This document shows positions 22,800 through 35,449 of a stretch of DNA of 64,000 bases, in pieces. This stretch comes from Eunapius fragilis (taxonomy: Eukaryota > Porifera > Demospongiae > Spongillida > Spongillidae), in assembly GCA_963681505.1 (NCBI GenBank), contig OY811992.1, positions 5,152,224 through 5,216,223 on the forward strand, written 5' to 3'. Numbering within the stretch: position 1 is the stretch's first letter; each line of letters opens with the position of its first letter. The position numbers were made by a program, and so were the translations under genes. The notes under the pieces are model-generated. The model worked only from the letters and a program-made list of their open reading frames with translations. It ran no database searches and was not told the DNA's origin.

Positions 22800-25700
22800 T
22801 ATTATTCCAACTCTTTCATGACCACTATCAGCTGAAATAGTGGAGTCTTTAAAACCCTCCCAATTTGAGTACAGTGAATGGTATATGGGACATGTATAGT
22901 GGAGCCTCACGGGGGCCTCTGACAAACGTATTGTGGCATTTGCCCCCCACGACCCCCGTACTTCCTACCCACTGACACCAGTCCAATACATACAACACAC
23001 AGTCCAGTTGCATGTGTGAAACACATCCACATCAGTGACATGGAGGCCTTTGCACATGACCATGTAGAGGAGGCCATGGGATATGAGCATACAGTGGAGG
23101 GCATGAGTCTGACAAGACATACTACCATTTTGTGCTGATACAATTATGACCACTAAAGAAATAGAGGGTAATGTTACTTGCACATGTAGGACCAAACATA
23201 AAGAGAATGAATCTGAATATAAACATAACAAAAATAGTTGAGAAAGAGGTTGTATATTAGGCCAGTGAAAGCACTGTAACCCAAAAAAAAGTTCAAATCG
23301 ACAAAGCATATGAGTGAATCTATGTAGCACACAACATAACAATTTACAGGGTTTACAGCTAGGGGAAAAGAATAGTGTCTTATGGTGGAAAGAGTGTGAA
23401 TAGTCATGACATGAGACGTGTGTATTTTCATGGGTGTGGTTCATGGGTGTGTGTGCCAGCCGTGCAGATGAAATGAAAAATGGTGGGTGTTATATGTGCC
23501 AGCAGAACGCATATCCCAACAATAAGGAAGGGTTACATGTGTTCCAGCCTGCATGTGTCTTTAACTCGACCACGCCTCTCCCATAGCCTAGCTGATGCAC
23601 CGGGCACTATATCTCATGGCTCTGATGTATAGGTTGTGAACCTATAAATGGCCACGCAATGAGTGGCACCCAAAGAGTATGACCGAATCGACAGGGACAC
23701 GATTTCTACATGCTGTTGTGCGCGCGTATCGGTACTGGTAGTACGTACCGTCCAATCCTTGTCAACATATTACAAAAATAAATTGCACATTCTCCAAGAA
23801 AGAAAGGTTCCAATGCTACACACACACAAACACCCACACACACACACACACACACACTGAAATTCCAATGCTACGTACAAGAAGAATTAGTGGTTCTGGT
23901 GAGGATGACTGGCAAGTTTGTTGCTACACATATGACCAAATGCAAAAGCCTATGGAACTCACAGGTCTGTAACATGTTTGGAAGCAGCACTGCACCAGAT
24001 CCAAAAACAGACATAAAATATGACACCAAGTGCTGTGATCCTCAGAGGGTTTGTGACGGTATGTCTCATTAATTGCAGAGTCCTAAACACAACATCTCAT
24101 GTAAATCAACATTCCATGGGTGACTTCCATGGGTGGCTTTGCATCTGGTCATAGCAAACTGACAGTCATACCCACCAGAACCATTATTTCTAAGTAGCAC
24201 TGGTTTGTGTATGTGTGTGAGTGTGTGTGTGTATGTGTGTGTGTGTGTGCATGTGCGTGTGTATGAAAAGCATTATACATGGGCCCCTTCTAGGAATCTG
24301 TGTTTTTTATCTTTTGTGATATTACTTGTAGATCTACCACTCTGTAAGAGGGACTTTACTGGACCTACTTTTGTATATAAGCCCAGCAGGAACATTATTC
24401 CTGCTTTATTCCAAAAGATATAGATCAGGGCCCTGGTATAACAAAGGATGGTAATAAATAGTAAGACCATAGATAAAAGTATCTATGGTAAGACCTAAGT
24501 CTTTTTAAACCTCTCAATGATACACACTCAGAGCATCAGCATATATAGTGATTGGCATGAGATACATGTAGTTGTGAGTGCTGTGTATATATGAGTGTGT
24601 GAGTGTGTAAATGGATGCATGTAATGGAATATGGGACATGAGGCATGGTATGTCATGATGTGGCAGGTACTGTGAGACAGGAACAAATAGTCCAGTACAT
24701 ACAACACATTAATCCAGTACATACAACCAATGGGGTAGGTGTTGGGAGGGGGGCCTTCCTCTGAAAAATTTTTTGGGGCCTTTGCCCCCATAGCCTCCAT
24801 GCTCCTATACCACTGTGTATAGAACACACAATCCAGTTACACGTGAAAAACACATCAGTCAGAATACAAATAGTTGAGAAAGAGGGTTGTATAGTAGGCC
24901 AGTGAAAGCACTGTAACCGAAAGACATAGAAAAAAAGTTCAACTAGACAAAGCTTATGAGTGAATCCATGTAGCACATAACAATTTAAAGGGTGTACAGC
25001 AAGGGGGAAAGAATAGTGGAAAGAGTGTGTATAAGTGTGACGTGAGACGTGTGTATGTGTTGGTTCATGGGTGTGTGTGTGCCAGCCATGCAGATGAAAT
25101 GAAAAACGGTCCGGTGGGCGTTTAAAATATATGCGTTTAAAATATATGTGCCAGCAGAACGCAAATCCCGACAATAAGGAAGGGTTACATGTGTTCCAGC
25201 CTAGCTGCGCTGCATGTGTCTTTAACTCGACCACGCCTCTCCCATAGCCTAGCTGATACACCGTGCACTATTTATCATGGCTCTGACGTATAGGTTGTGA
25301 GCCTATGAATGGCCAGGCAATGAGTGGCATCCAAAGAGTATGACCGAATCGACAGGGACACATAATGTTGTGCGCGCGTATCGGTACTGGTAATACGTAC
25401 CGTATTTTTTGTATGGTGACGATAACTGAATCCCACACATTTCGATCGCTTAACGAATCTTGTCCATTACAAAAGAGAACCACTGACGTTTTTAAGAACG
25501 GTGGTACTTCAGTTGTACCATAGATACTATGGTTGTACAGGTTAATACAATGGCATGGGCACGGGAGGTTATTGTATATTCATGTGCTCGGAGTAGCGGG
25601 AACCAGGTTGTAGTAGGTTAATGGCGCGGAATGAACGAAAAATGTGCAATTACTTTGCACAGCTGTATCTCCGTAACGGATTAAGTAAAAATTAACGAAC

Positions 25701-26123
25701 AGGGCACATCGATAGGTACAGAACCCCTCTGCGTATAAACCGAATTTGAAGTTAATTGAGACGTCCTGCCGAAAGATATGGCCAGTTTGAACCCCAAGGG
25801 GTATCGGACGTTGCAACACTGGCACGAAGCTAATGCAAGACTCCAAAATCTATTTTACCTTATAGAAATGGTGTAGTATGAAGTGTTGAAAATAGGAAGT
25901 CAATGGCGTGTACCGTTACGAAGTTATAGCGATTCAAACGTGAGTCATTTTTATAACTTTAAAATTATATAGCGAAGGGCCATTTTCGCGGAGACTGTCC
26001 CATATATATATATATATCCAGTAGTTTTCAGATATATCATTTACACACATACGGCTTTCACATATAAAAAACACACATGGTAGAATGAAAATGGTTGCAG
26101 TGTATGCTAAGGGTGGAGTTGGC

Positions 26124-27245
26124 TTAGCAGACTCCGTTGATAGCAACAGTACAAACGCAGCGTATGCGTCTGATTACCGGTTGGCTCATGTATATTATTT
26201 TCGAGGAGCCGTCTTCTTTGCATTCGAATGATTTAGTGGGAGTTGTTGCGCGGTCGCTATCTGGTACACAGCAGAGTGTTAATCCATCTCTGTTGCATTC
26301 ACTTTCACAGTATGCCTGCTTCAGAGGCTCGGTTAATAAACAGCTGTAATTATGGCCATCGGCTTTGTAATTTCGCGGTTCAAAACTTAGAACTGTGGTC
26401 TTATTGCACGTGGCTACGATATAGCATTAAGAAGCTAAATAAAATAAACAATATATGTATGCGGACGGGTTTCTTACCATTTGTCGACACGTTAGGTAAT
26501 GCGTCTGGTGCTGGTGGCTATGTGTAGAAGGAGCATATGGTGTTGATGTAAACTATTTTCGTTAAAACTTACAGTAGCGAAAGGGGTCACAGGTGGACAC
26601 TGTTGGAATGTGATATTCCTGTTAACCAGTGACTCACGGTAGCGGAATACGATAGTGTACCTTTTGCGCAAATGGCGATACGTTAATAATATCTCCAGTG
26701 GGGCAAAATATGTTTCGCATACCTGAACATAATTGAGCCGAAATCTGGAGCTTTGTAATTGACTTGGATGGAATTTGCATTTAGAATGGACCTGGAAAGG
26801 AAAATTGATGTTAAATACGCATTTAATTCCTTCGTAGTGGTCTTTTCCATGCCTGTGTGAAATAGTGTTCTTATCGCACGGGCCCTGAGCTAGGTTTTGG
26901 CCAAGCAGAATCCCTTGGTTAGGTGCAGGCAGCGCTCCTACATTAGACTGTAGTAGAATTCCAGTGAAACACTTGCTTCCATTGACCACCACTGCACAAG
27001 AGAATCGAAGATGTCAAACGCGACATAGTATTTATACCAATGCAGATGAACTCACCTGTGTACGTCTGACCAGGCAGATAGCAGGTGACAGCCTGGTCTT
27101 CCTTCAGCAAGGATATCTTGACGGTACTGGTCGAAGGTATGGATTCGGGGTGGCCGGTATCGAATGACTCGCACATAGCGTACGGAGGGCCCGTACTAAA
27201 CCCTGCGCATGCTTGCACCATCAAGAACAGAATTGCAAAAAACAT
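26124..27245 (-). CDS. Secreted Reeler-domain protein, copy A
   Basis: Exon 1 (27245-27056) has a signal peptide (MFFAILFLMVQACAG) then STGPPYAMCESFDTGHPES, the typical start of a Reeler domain. Exon 2 (26991-26853) has VVNGSKCFTGILLQSNVG, like the family's FKGFLLQA core, and NTISH. Exon 3 (26791-26723) has NANSIQVNYKAPDFGSIMF, like the conserved W/Y-K-A-P...F end. Phase requires a GC donor after exon 2 (CACAG|GCATGG). A short exon 4 (26660-26638) may add YTIVFRY. A Cys-rich frame ending in a stop (26343-26124) is phase-compatible with exon 3 and contains YCESECNRDGLTLCCVPDSD. Reeler proteins are extracellular and some are defence-related. The 3' exon choice is uncertain. Confidence 0.7.
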
Positions 27246-27302
27246 TTTTCTAAGTTGGGCCCGAGTAAAACTTTACAGCTGTTACGGACTGCGCACGCTT
27301 AC

Positions 27303-27312
27303 CTTTTTATAC
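27303..27312 (-). promoter_or_regulatory. TATA box of Reeler gene copy A
   Basis: The minus strand reads GGGTATAAAAAGG about 60 bp upstream of the ATG at 27245. The same element is conserved in copy B at about 34747-34756. Confidence 0.55.
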
Positions 27313-29139
27313 CCGCCAGCAGCCCCTATAACGTGTTTATGAGGTCATTGCTCTAAAATTTCCATGCACCTGAAGACCGCAACGATTGTAAAGCTAATTT
27401 TCACGCATTACTCATTCACGATACACAAAAAAAGGTTTGATCGTGTCAGCGCATAAAACTACTGTACAATATTTTTTTTGTCGACCGCCATTATATGTCT
27501 ATGTAGCATACAGGCTAAGTGCAGCCGCTTTTGTTTCAAAATGTCGAATTTAACAATTTTACTGGCCACAAAAATGGTATACTGCACACACACACACAGA
27601 TAAACAATACACGTCATTCTCCATCATCTCTAGATGCTGTCTGCTGCTGTCGTTCAAGGACAGTCTCAAGATGTTTCTGCATCCTTCTGTGCCTCTCATT
27701 TCCTGACCCGGACTCAATACCAATACTCCTCTTTGCATAAGTGCTCCCAAGTCCTGTTCGTTCGTCATGTACCTCAGCCAGAACCTATTGACACAAAACC
27801 TAATAATAACTCATCTACCTTCAAAGTCCCTACAGACTTGCACTAAACCTACACAAACCACAGGGATGTAGAAGAGCCTCAGGGGTCAATGCTTAACTAG
27901 AGTGATCTCACCGCTCATCCCCTCTTGCTAAATACATCAGCCCCTTTTAAAGTTCATGGGACAGCAGCATTCTTGGAAGGCCACTACAGGGCAGGTGGGT
28001 TGTTGGTTGTTTAATATATTGTACTTCTCTCCTCCCCAGACCAGCTCTTTGCCTTATATAAACATGCCCTTCCCAGAACATCTCATTATTACGGTTCCTT
28101 GTGGGAGGAATAGAACAGAAAATTACTGAATATTACTGCGGGTGTGGTTGCCAGGGCAGCGGAAATGTGGAAGCATGAGGAAAATGATGCTAAATGCACT
28201 GAACTTGGCTGGATGTGTGTCTCCCTTTGCTTGGCTGGATGTGTGTCTCCCTTTGCTTGGGGTGTCGATGCTTTTTAATGCTTTCTTGTTTTTGGCAAGG
28301 CGTGAAGCCATCACCTACCCCATGGATGTTATGCTACAGACTACACATGTTACAATAATTATGACCATCTAGCTAGCTAACTGCACACACAAAAATGCGT
28401 TCATTTTGTTAATGCCCTTGCTTTGTGATCCACCTGGGTTGGATCACTATCCAATAAATAACATTCCTTGCAGCAAATTCTGCTGATGTGTGAGCAACAA
28501 CTCTCTCATGTTACTTGATCATGTCCATAAAAGGAGCTGCAAAGTCATACTTTAAATTCAGGTTTGCACAGTTGTGACACACGGACGACACACACAGGGC
28601 ACACACATGAACACACAGCCATAAACACCACACCGGCCCTAGTCACAAATTGTCATCACTGTTAGAATACACTGCCATGTAATGGGCACACACACACATG
28701 GAGTGAGTCATCAATGTGTGGAGGACAGCAAAGGGGCCTCTTTATGGACAACCCCCCACATATCCTCCCCCACACAAACTTCAAAAGAGATGAGTCATTA
28801 CTCCTCTGTGATCAATATTTAATTAATTTGCCAATTCCAAATATTCAATTACTAAATTCACTAATCACAGTGTTTAATCCGATAATAATAGCAAAGGTAT
28901 TTATTCCTTCAAGCAGCCTATAATCTCATCAGAACTATTAGTATGCCACATCAATGTAACAATGGTCACCATCCCACTCAGAGTCCTTAACAGTTAACTG
29001 AGTGCATGCAGCACTATGGATCACCCTGGGGCGATCAGTGTGTCTAGCAGAACAACATAACTCTTAGTACGGCTACCATTACGAACATAATCCCTTATGG
29101 TTGAATTACGTTTGTTAATATTTGAGAGGGGCTCTGTGA

Positions 29140-30405
29140 ACCTACCTATATAAACCCCCACCCTCACACTCCCCACCCTCACACTCCCCACTCCCTCCTC
29201 CCCATCCTCACACTCCCCACTCTCTCCTCCCCATCCTCACACTCCACCCTCCCCACCCTCACACTCCCACCCTCACACTCCCTCCTCACCCTCACTCCCA
29301 CCCTCACACTCCCTCCTTCCCACCCTCACACTCCCCACTCCTCCTCCCCACCCTCACACTCCCAACTCTTTCCTCCCCACCCTTACACTCCCTCCTCCTC
29401 CACCCTCACACTCCCTCTTCCCCACCCTCACACTCCCTCCTCCCCCACCCTCACACTCCCACCCTCACACTCCCTCCTCGCCACCCTCACATTCCCTCCT
29501 CTCCACCCTCCACTTCCTCCTCCCCACCCTCACACTCCCACCCTCACACTCCCTCCTTCCCACCCTCACACTCCACCACTCCCTCCTCCCCTACCCTCAC
29601 ACTCCCCCACTTCACACTCCCCCACTCCCTCCTCCCCTACCCTCACCTCCCCACTCCCTCCTCCCTCACCCTCACACTCCCCACTCCCTCCTTCCCCACC
29701 CTCACACTCTCCCACTACCTCCTCCCCACCCTCACACTCTCCCACTCCCTCCTTCCATTACCTCTGGAAAGCTCTATCAGTGTTCTGATCTGGCAGCTGC
29801 TGTGACTCTTCAAGTGTGTCCTTAAGCTGTAGAGGGTGAGGAAAGAGGGAACAGGGAGAGGGAAGGAGGAGGGAGAGGGAAGGAGGAGGAGGGAAGAAGG
29901 AGGGAGGGGGAAGGGAGGAGGGAGAGGGAAGGAGGAGGGAGGGGAAGGGAGGAGGGAGAGGGAAGGGAGGAGGGAGGGAAGGAGGAGGGAGAGGGAAGAA
30001 GGGAGAGGGAAGTAGGGGTGAGGGAAGGAGGAGGAAAGGGAAGGAGGAGAGATGAGGAAGGACAGTGAAGACCATACCACATAGCCAACATGAAGGAGGG
30101 ACCTTACATGGGGGCGGGGCAGAGCTGGGGCCTATCAAACTGCAAAACAACATTTTAACTCATACACATGTGCAACCTTTAGCTAAAGAGTATACGGACG
30201 TGTGGTTTACAGATCTCAAGCATACAATCACCACACACACCATCACCACACACACCATCACCACACACACCATCACCACACGCACCATCACCACACACAC
30301 CATCACCACACACACCATCACCACACACACCATCACCACACACACCATCACCACACACACACCATCACCACACACACCATCACCACACACACCATCACCA
30401 CACTG
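29140..30405. repeat. Compound simple repeats between the copy A AGGF1 exons
   Basis: 29140-29760 is a degenerate CCCACCCTCACACTCCCTCC repeat. 29830-30060 is GGAGGGAGAGGGAAGGA purine-rich. 30230-30405 is a 15-bp ACCATCACCACACAC array. All recur in copy B (about 38250-38390, 38460-38625, 38790-39008) with different lengths. The ORFs rich in HHT, VVM or SPSS here are repeat artefacts. Confidence 0.9.
29762..29826 (-). pseudogene. Duplicated AGGF1 65-nt exon in copy A
   Basis: It encodes [20 protein letters not shown] with intact CAG acceptor and GTAATG donor, matching the copy B exon 38394-38458 with an N for Y change. No G-patch exon follows in copy A, so this is part of a truncated AGGF1 duplicate. 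Confidence 0.7.
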
Positions 30406-30879
30406 TCCCAACATCACTAACACCCGAGAACATTCAAAACTTGGGTTAGCCTCAAGTACAGTAGCAGCTCATTTATAAGGTAAACTAGCACATCAGCTTT
30501 TCAGGAAAAAATAACTAACAAGTACATTTCACCTGCAACTGCAGGCGATGTGCCACGTGATCTACGGGCATGTAAGCATTGAATTTCTTTACACAGTTTG
30601 CTAAGTTCTGGTTATTTTTCCTGAAAAGTATGTGCTAATTACCTTATAAATGAGCCGCGCTAATCAAAAGCTTGTATCAACAATGCGGTTGCTAAGTCAA
30701 CAGACAAGTTTTCCTCCTTGTCACTATCCACACATCACAATACCTCCCTCACAGTAGTCAGTTACCACACCTATCTCACCTGCACTCCTAGCTACCACTC
30801 ACTCAATGTAGTCCATAGCTACCACACACTTCCCCCCCTCACCAGTAGTCATAACTACCACACCCCTCCCCTCCCTCAC

Positions 30880-31095
30880 CCTAAGTCCATACAGCTTCTT
30901 TATCCTGTTCAGCTCTTTCCTTCTCTGCACGTCCAGTGGTTCAGCACTATCGGCTGCACTGTTGGAGCTGGTTAGCTCGGGGTTACACCCATCACATGTC
31001 TCCCTTCCACTGTGGATGTGCACGCTGAAGGTGGTGTTACCTAGCCTCAACCTGTCCCCATGGTTGAGAGGGGTGGGGTCACTGTCATGTTTAGG
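30880..31095 (-). pseudogene. Duplicated AGGF1 FHA-end exon in copy A
   Basis: A 216-nt open exon with intact splice sites. It encodes [20 protein letters not shown], then [16 protein letters not shown] and [15 protein letters not shown]. It is nearly identical to copy B exon 39551-39766; here the C-D-G-C motif is kept, which in copy B reads C-D-E-C. It lies beyond the 3' end of AGGF1 and could only be used by read-through or alternative splicing. Confidence 0.75.
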
Positions 31096-31310
31096 CTACA
31101 CCAAAAGAAAAAGAGGTGTGGATAGGTAAATAAAATGGTGGCCACACCTCATCTCACATCTGTTCATTAGAGGCATAGCTTTGGCCAGGTATAATATTTC
31201 CACAAACAGTTGTATTATCTTAAGACAAGAACCTGGAACAGAGGTTAGAATTATTGGCAACCACTGACTTGTCCCATGATCACATAAGTGTTCTGACAAG
31301 TGACCACTAA

Positions 31311-31546
31311 ATCAAGCGATCGCGCTATTAGGAAATATATTTAGGGCTTAGGGTTTAAGGTGTTAAGGGGGGCCAAAGGCTCGCTTCGGGAATCAACTTT
31401 TCACCCCTGTTACGAATCCGACCTCCAATTTCACCTGTCCCTCCCTCCCGACACTCTTCATTGAAAATATTTAACCTAGCTCCCCCTTAATGGTTAGACT
31501 CACCGCCATCTTTGTGGACGAGGACGCCTGTGGCGCTGTACCCTAA
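31311..31546. mobile_element. About 236-bp insertion specific to copy A
   Basis: Copy B reads GTGACCACTAACTGTGGCAT without interruption (about 39970). Copy A has GTGACCACTAA, about 236 bp, then CCCTAACTGTGGCAT. CTAA on both sides looks like a 4-bp target-site duplication. No terminal inverted repeats or coding capacity are seen. It could be a SINE- or MITE-like piece. Confidence 0.65.
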
Positions 31547-32158
31547 CTGTGGCATGGTTGTTAAAAGGTTGCCATGGTTGTTAAAAGGTTGCCATGGTTG
31601 TTAAAAGGTTGCCTATGGAGGACTGCACACCAAGTCCATGGTACTAGGGAGGAGGGAGGTACTGTGGAAGAGTACTGGGGAGGAGGGAGGTACTGGGGAA
31701 GAGTACTAGGGAGGAAGAAGTGCTGTGGAAGAGTACTGAGGAGGAGGGAGGTACTGGCTCCAGAGGTAAGAGGCATACAATAGGAGAGGCGTACAAGGAA
31801 GAACCAGAATCATACGTGCTTTCTACATGGTGAAGCTGTAGCTAACAAACCAACTACCTCCCCTTCCTCCCCTCCTCCTCTCACAGGTCTCTTCCCTCAT
31901 ATCACCTTCTCATCTCTTGTGAATGTAACCACAAACGTTTTCTGCGTACCTTTTAATGTACCGCAGTACTGAGAGAGAAGTAACCATTTCATTTCCTGAA
32001 ATGTTGGAACAGATCGGTTTAAACACACACCATTGATGGGGGAGGGGGGGGGGGTGGAGAGCCAGGAGAGGGGCTTTAAACATGCACCATTGATGGGGGA
32101 TGGAGGGGGCTTTATGGCAGGCTGCTGAAGGTGTTTGTATTTTCTAGTTGGGGGGGTG

Positions 32159-32918
32159 AAGTCTCGCGTGCCATGACGTAATAAATGAGATATTTACGTC
32201 TGGAAATATTTCCGTGTGCAGCAGGAATGTAATTATCAGACAAGTCACATGCCAAGAATGTATTTAGTACCGGTGTGTCAGCTTAACCACGTGTCTGCAA
32301 ATCTTCGCTGGCGCTTGAAATTCACGGCAAAGTGAATGTGAGTGCGTACTATGTACCGTAAAACTGCAGTCATAGGCGTTCACTTCATAATGTAGCCAAC
32401 AGTGACGTGCTACGGTATTTAGTTCAAATGGTTAATGAAACTCTCTGCACTGGTATGCCTACAGCTACGGTTATTTTACCCCTACGTGCCGGGTATGCAA
32501 GGCTTGCTCAGAAGAGTTAGAAAAGTATTAGACTTCAGGTTCAAAACTCCTCAAGCATAAAGAACTGATTCACTATCAATTAGTGCAAGCGGGAAACGCA
32601 ATGGGCTATTCCATTACTTAACCGTACACCCCTACAGATGACAATAATTGCAAACGTACCCCCCCGGGACAATATATAAAAGCACCCTGGACAAGCTTAT
32701 ATTATATCTCCACCTCCCCGGGACATACTTGTATTGTAACCCAACTGTTTAGAAGCTGTTGCGATAGAGCTTTCAATAGCTTCGTTAGAATACATTACTG
32801 GCATACATTCACAAGGTGGGAAACTCCACAGCATGTAATCATAGATAGTCATGTGACCACTCCAATCTGATTGATTACACCCAGCATTTATTACGTCATG
32901 GCACGCGATTCGGTTAAG
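32159..32918. mobile_element. TIR element B, internally deleted sibling of 17953-18942
   Basis: The left end (GTCTCGCGTGCCATGACGTA ... ATTTACGTCTGG) and right end (ATTTATTACGTCATGGCACG) match element A. The interior keeps the start of the plus-strand ORF with frameshifts and only traces of the helicase region (for example the complement of QLGYN near 32742). Confidence 0.7.
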
Positions 32919-33573
32919 CTATGAAATGAATGAAGTGGGCGTGTCATTTCAATTTTCGTGCATGTAGATCTATTTTTCAGTCTGTTCTCTACAACCTTTA
33001 CGAACCAGTATATTCTTTGCTTTTGTAAAGTTTATTAATATCGGTCTATATACAGTCATAATTTAATCGTGCAGCTCAATTGCTATGAAAACTGATACAA
33101 CCTGACCGCGCTTACAAAAATGAATATAGTTACCAATGTGTACGCTCTATTTTCTCTATCATCGAACCCTTCTAGCTTCAGTACAGTACCCTCTGCTTGA
33201 TGTAAGTTGGTTTGCTAATCCATTATATCATTTGTACATGTGTTCTGTAAACCAGGCCGCGAATGTGGTAATATGACGCGTATAGCCTTTCGAACATACC
33301 GCTAGCTAGTCTACACACAATCACTGAATCTAGGGTGAATGGTAGCTTTATAAAAGTAGTAACAAAAATGAGTTTTAATGGAAAGTGGTTTTATTTCTAT
33401 GGCTTTTGTTGTCGTGTGTACGAACGGATGGGGGTTGTTGCCTCGGGCTAATTGAATAATAATATACCAGTAGTTTTCAGATATATCATTTACACACATA
33501 CGGCTTGCACATATAAAAAAACACACATGGTAGAATGAAAATGGTTGCAGTGTATGCTAAGGGTGGAGTTGGC

Positions 33574-34689
33574 TTAGCAGACTCCGTTGCTAGCAACAGT
33601 ACAAACGCAGCGCATGCGTCTGATTACCGGTTGGCTCATGTATATTATTTTCGAGGAACCGTCTTCTTTGCATTCGAATGATTTAGTGGGAGTTGTTGCG
33701 CGTTCGCTATCTGGTACACAGCAGAGTGTTGATCCATCTCTGTTGCATTCACTTTCACAGTATGCCTGCTTCAGAGGCTCGGTTAATAAACAGCTGTAAT
33801 TATGGCCATCGGCTTTGTAATTTCGCGGTTCAAAACTTAGAACTGTGGTCTTATTGCACGTGGCTACGATATAGCATTAAGAAGCTAAATAAATAAACAA
33901 TACATGTATGCGGACGGGTTTCTTACCATTTGTTGACACGTTAGGTAATGCGGCTGGTGCTGGTGGCTATGTGTAGAAGGAGCATATGGTGTTGATGTAA
34001 ACTATTTTCGTTAAAACTTACAGTAGCGAAAGGAGTCACAGGTGGACACTGTTGGAATGTGATATTCCTGTTAACCAGTGACTCGCGGTAGCGGAATACG
34101 ATAGTGTACCTTTTGCGCAAATGGCGATACGTTAATAATATCTCCAGTGGGGCATAATATGCTTCGCATACCTGAACATAATTGAGCCGAAATCTGGAGC
34201 TTTGTAACTGACTTGGATGGAATTTGCATTTAGAATGGACCTGGAAAGGAAAATTGATGTTAAATACGCATTTAATTCCTTCGTAGTGGTCTTTTCCATG
34301 CCTGTGTGAAATAGTGTTTTTATCGCACGGGCCCTGAGCTAGGTTTTGGCCAAGCAGAATCCTATGATTAGGTGCAGGCAGCGCTCCTACATTAGACTGT
34401 AGTAGAATTCCAGTGAAACACTTGCTTCCATTGACCACCACTGCACAAGAGAAGATGTCAAACGCGACATAGTATTTATACCAATGCAGATGAACTCACC
34501 TGTGTACGTCTGACCAGGCAGATAGCAGGTGACAGCCTGGTCTTCCTTCAGCAAGGATATCTTGACGGTACTGGTCGAAGGTATGGATTCGGGGTGGCCG
34601 GTATCGAATGACTCGCACATAGCGTACGGAGGGCCCGTACTAAACCCTGCGCATGCTTGCACCATCAAGAACAGAATTGCAAAAAACAT
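33574..34689 (-). CDS. Secreted Reeler-domain protein, copy B
   Basis: Paralogue of the copy A gene with the same signal peptide and Reeler motifs (exon 1 starts at 34689; STGPPYAMCESFDTGHPES; exon 2 VVNGSKCFTGILLQSNVG, with PNHR for PNQG). The terminal Cys-rich frame (33793-33574) is also open, with about four amino-acid changes from copy A (for example L to S and I to S), all cysteines kept. The possible exon 4 donor GTGAGT of copy A is GCGAGT here, so that exon may not be spliced in the same way. TATA is conserved at about 34747. Confidence 0.7.
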
Positions 34690-35449
34690 TTTTCTAAGTT
34701 GGGCCCGAGTAAAACTTTACAGCTATTACGGACTGCGCACGCTTACCTTTTTATACCCGCCAGCAGCCCCTATAACGTGTTTATGAGGTCATTGCGCGCT
34801 GAGGTTACCTTCTAAAATTTCCACCTGAAGACCGCAACGATTGTAAAGCTAATTTTCACGCATTACTCAATACACAAAAAAGGTTTGATCGTGTCAGCAC
34901 ATAAAACTACTGTACAATATTTTTTTGTCGACCGCCATTATATGTCTATGTAGCATACAGGCTAAGTGCAGCCGCTTTTGTTTCAAAATGTCGAATTTAA
35001 CAATTTTACTGGCCACTAAAAATGGTATACTGCACACGCACAGAGATAAACAATACACGTCATTCTCCATCATCTCTTGATGCTGTCTGCTGCTGTCGTT
35101 CAAGGACAGTCTCAAGATGTTTCTGCATCCTTCTGTGCCTCTCATTTCCTGACCCGGACTCAATACCAATACTCCTCTTTGCATAAGTGCTCCCAAGTCC
35201 TGTTCGTTCATCATGCAACTCAGCCAGAACCTATTGACACAAAACCTAATAATAACTCATCTACCTTCAAAGTCCCTACAAACTTGCACTAAACCTACTA
35301 ACATCACAGGGATGTAATATACTTAAAGAGAAGCCTCAGAGGGTCAATGCTTAACTAGAGTGATCTCACTGCTCATCCCCTCTTGCTAAATACATCAGCC
35401 TCCTCTGGTCATTTAAAGTTCATGGGACAGCAGCATTCTTGGAAGGCCA

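Larger units (their letters stand above)
19516..26002. mobile_element. 6.5-kb giant inverted-repeat (foldback-like) element
   Basis: The left arm (19516 to about 21785) and right arm (about 23755 to 26002) are long reverse complements, each about 2.25 kb, with outer ends TGGGACAGTCTCCGCG and its complement. The paralogous site in copy B (about 33465, GAATAATAATATACCAGTAG) lacks it, which defines an insertion into a TATA-rich target. The arms contain near-identical frames on opposite strands (19672-19938 + and 25580-25846 -; 20267-20986 + and 24653-25261 -). They resemble no transposase I know and may not be coding. The centre holds a MITE, (TG)n, a C33 tract and a third, degraded partial copy of the arm (about 22950-23750). 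Confidence 0.85.
17806..31912. repeat. Segmental tandem duplication, copy A
   Basis: From CTTGTGAATGTAACC at about 17806 the order is: TIR element, unique spacer, Reeler-domain gene, AGGF1-type 3' exons, GGAGG-rich repeat, CTCACAGGTCTCTTCCCTC (about 31900). The same order starts again at about 31913. Copy A differs from copy B by a 6.5-kb foldback insertion, a 0.24-kb insertion (31311-31546), and replacement of the AGGF1 G-patch region by unrelated sequence (about 28130-28330). The shared parts look roughly 95% identical by eye. Confidence 0.85.

Noticed and set aside
26137-26349. Plus-strand ORF duplicated at 33587-33799
   Set aside because: It is antisense to the Cys-rich minus-strand exon candidate, which has the better protein features; the plus frame shows no family signature.
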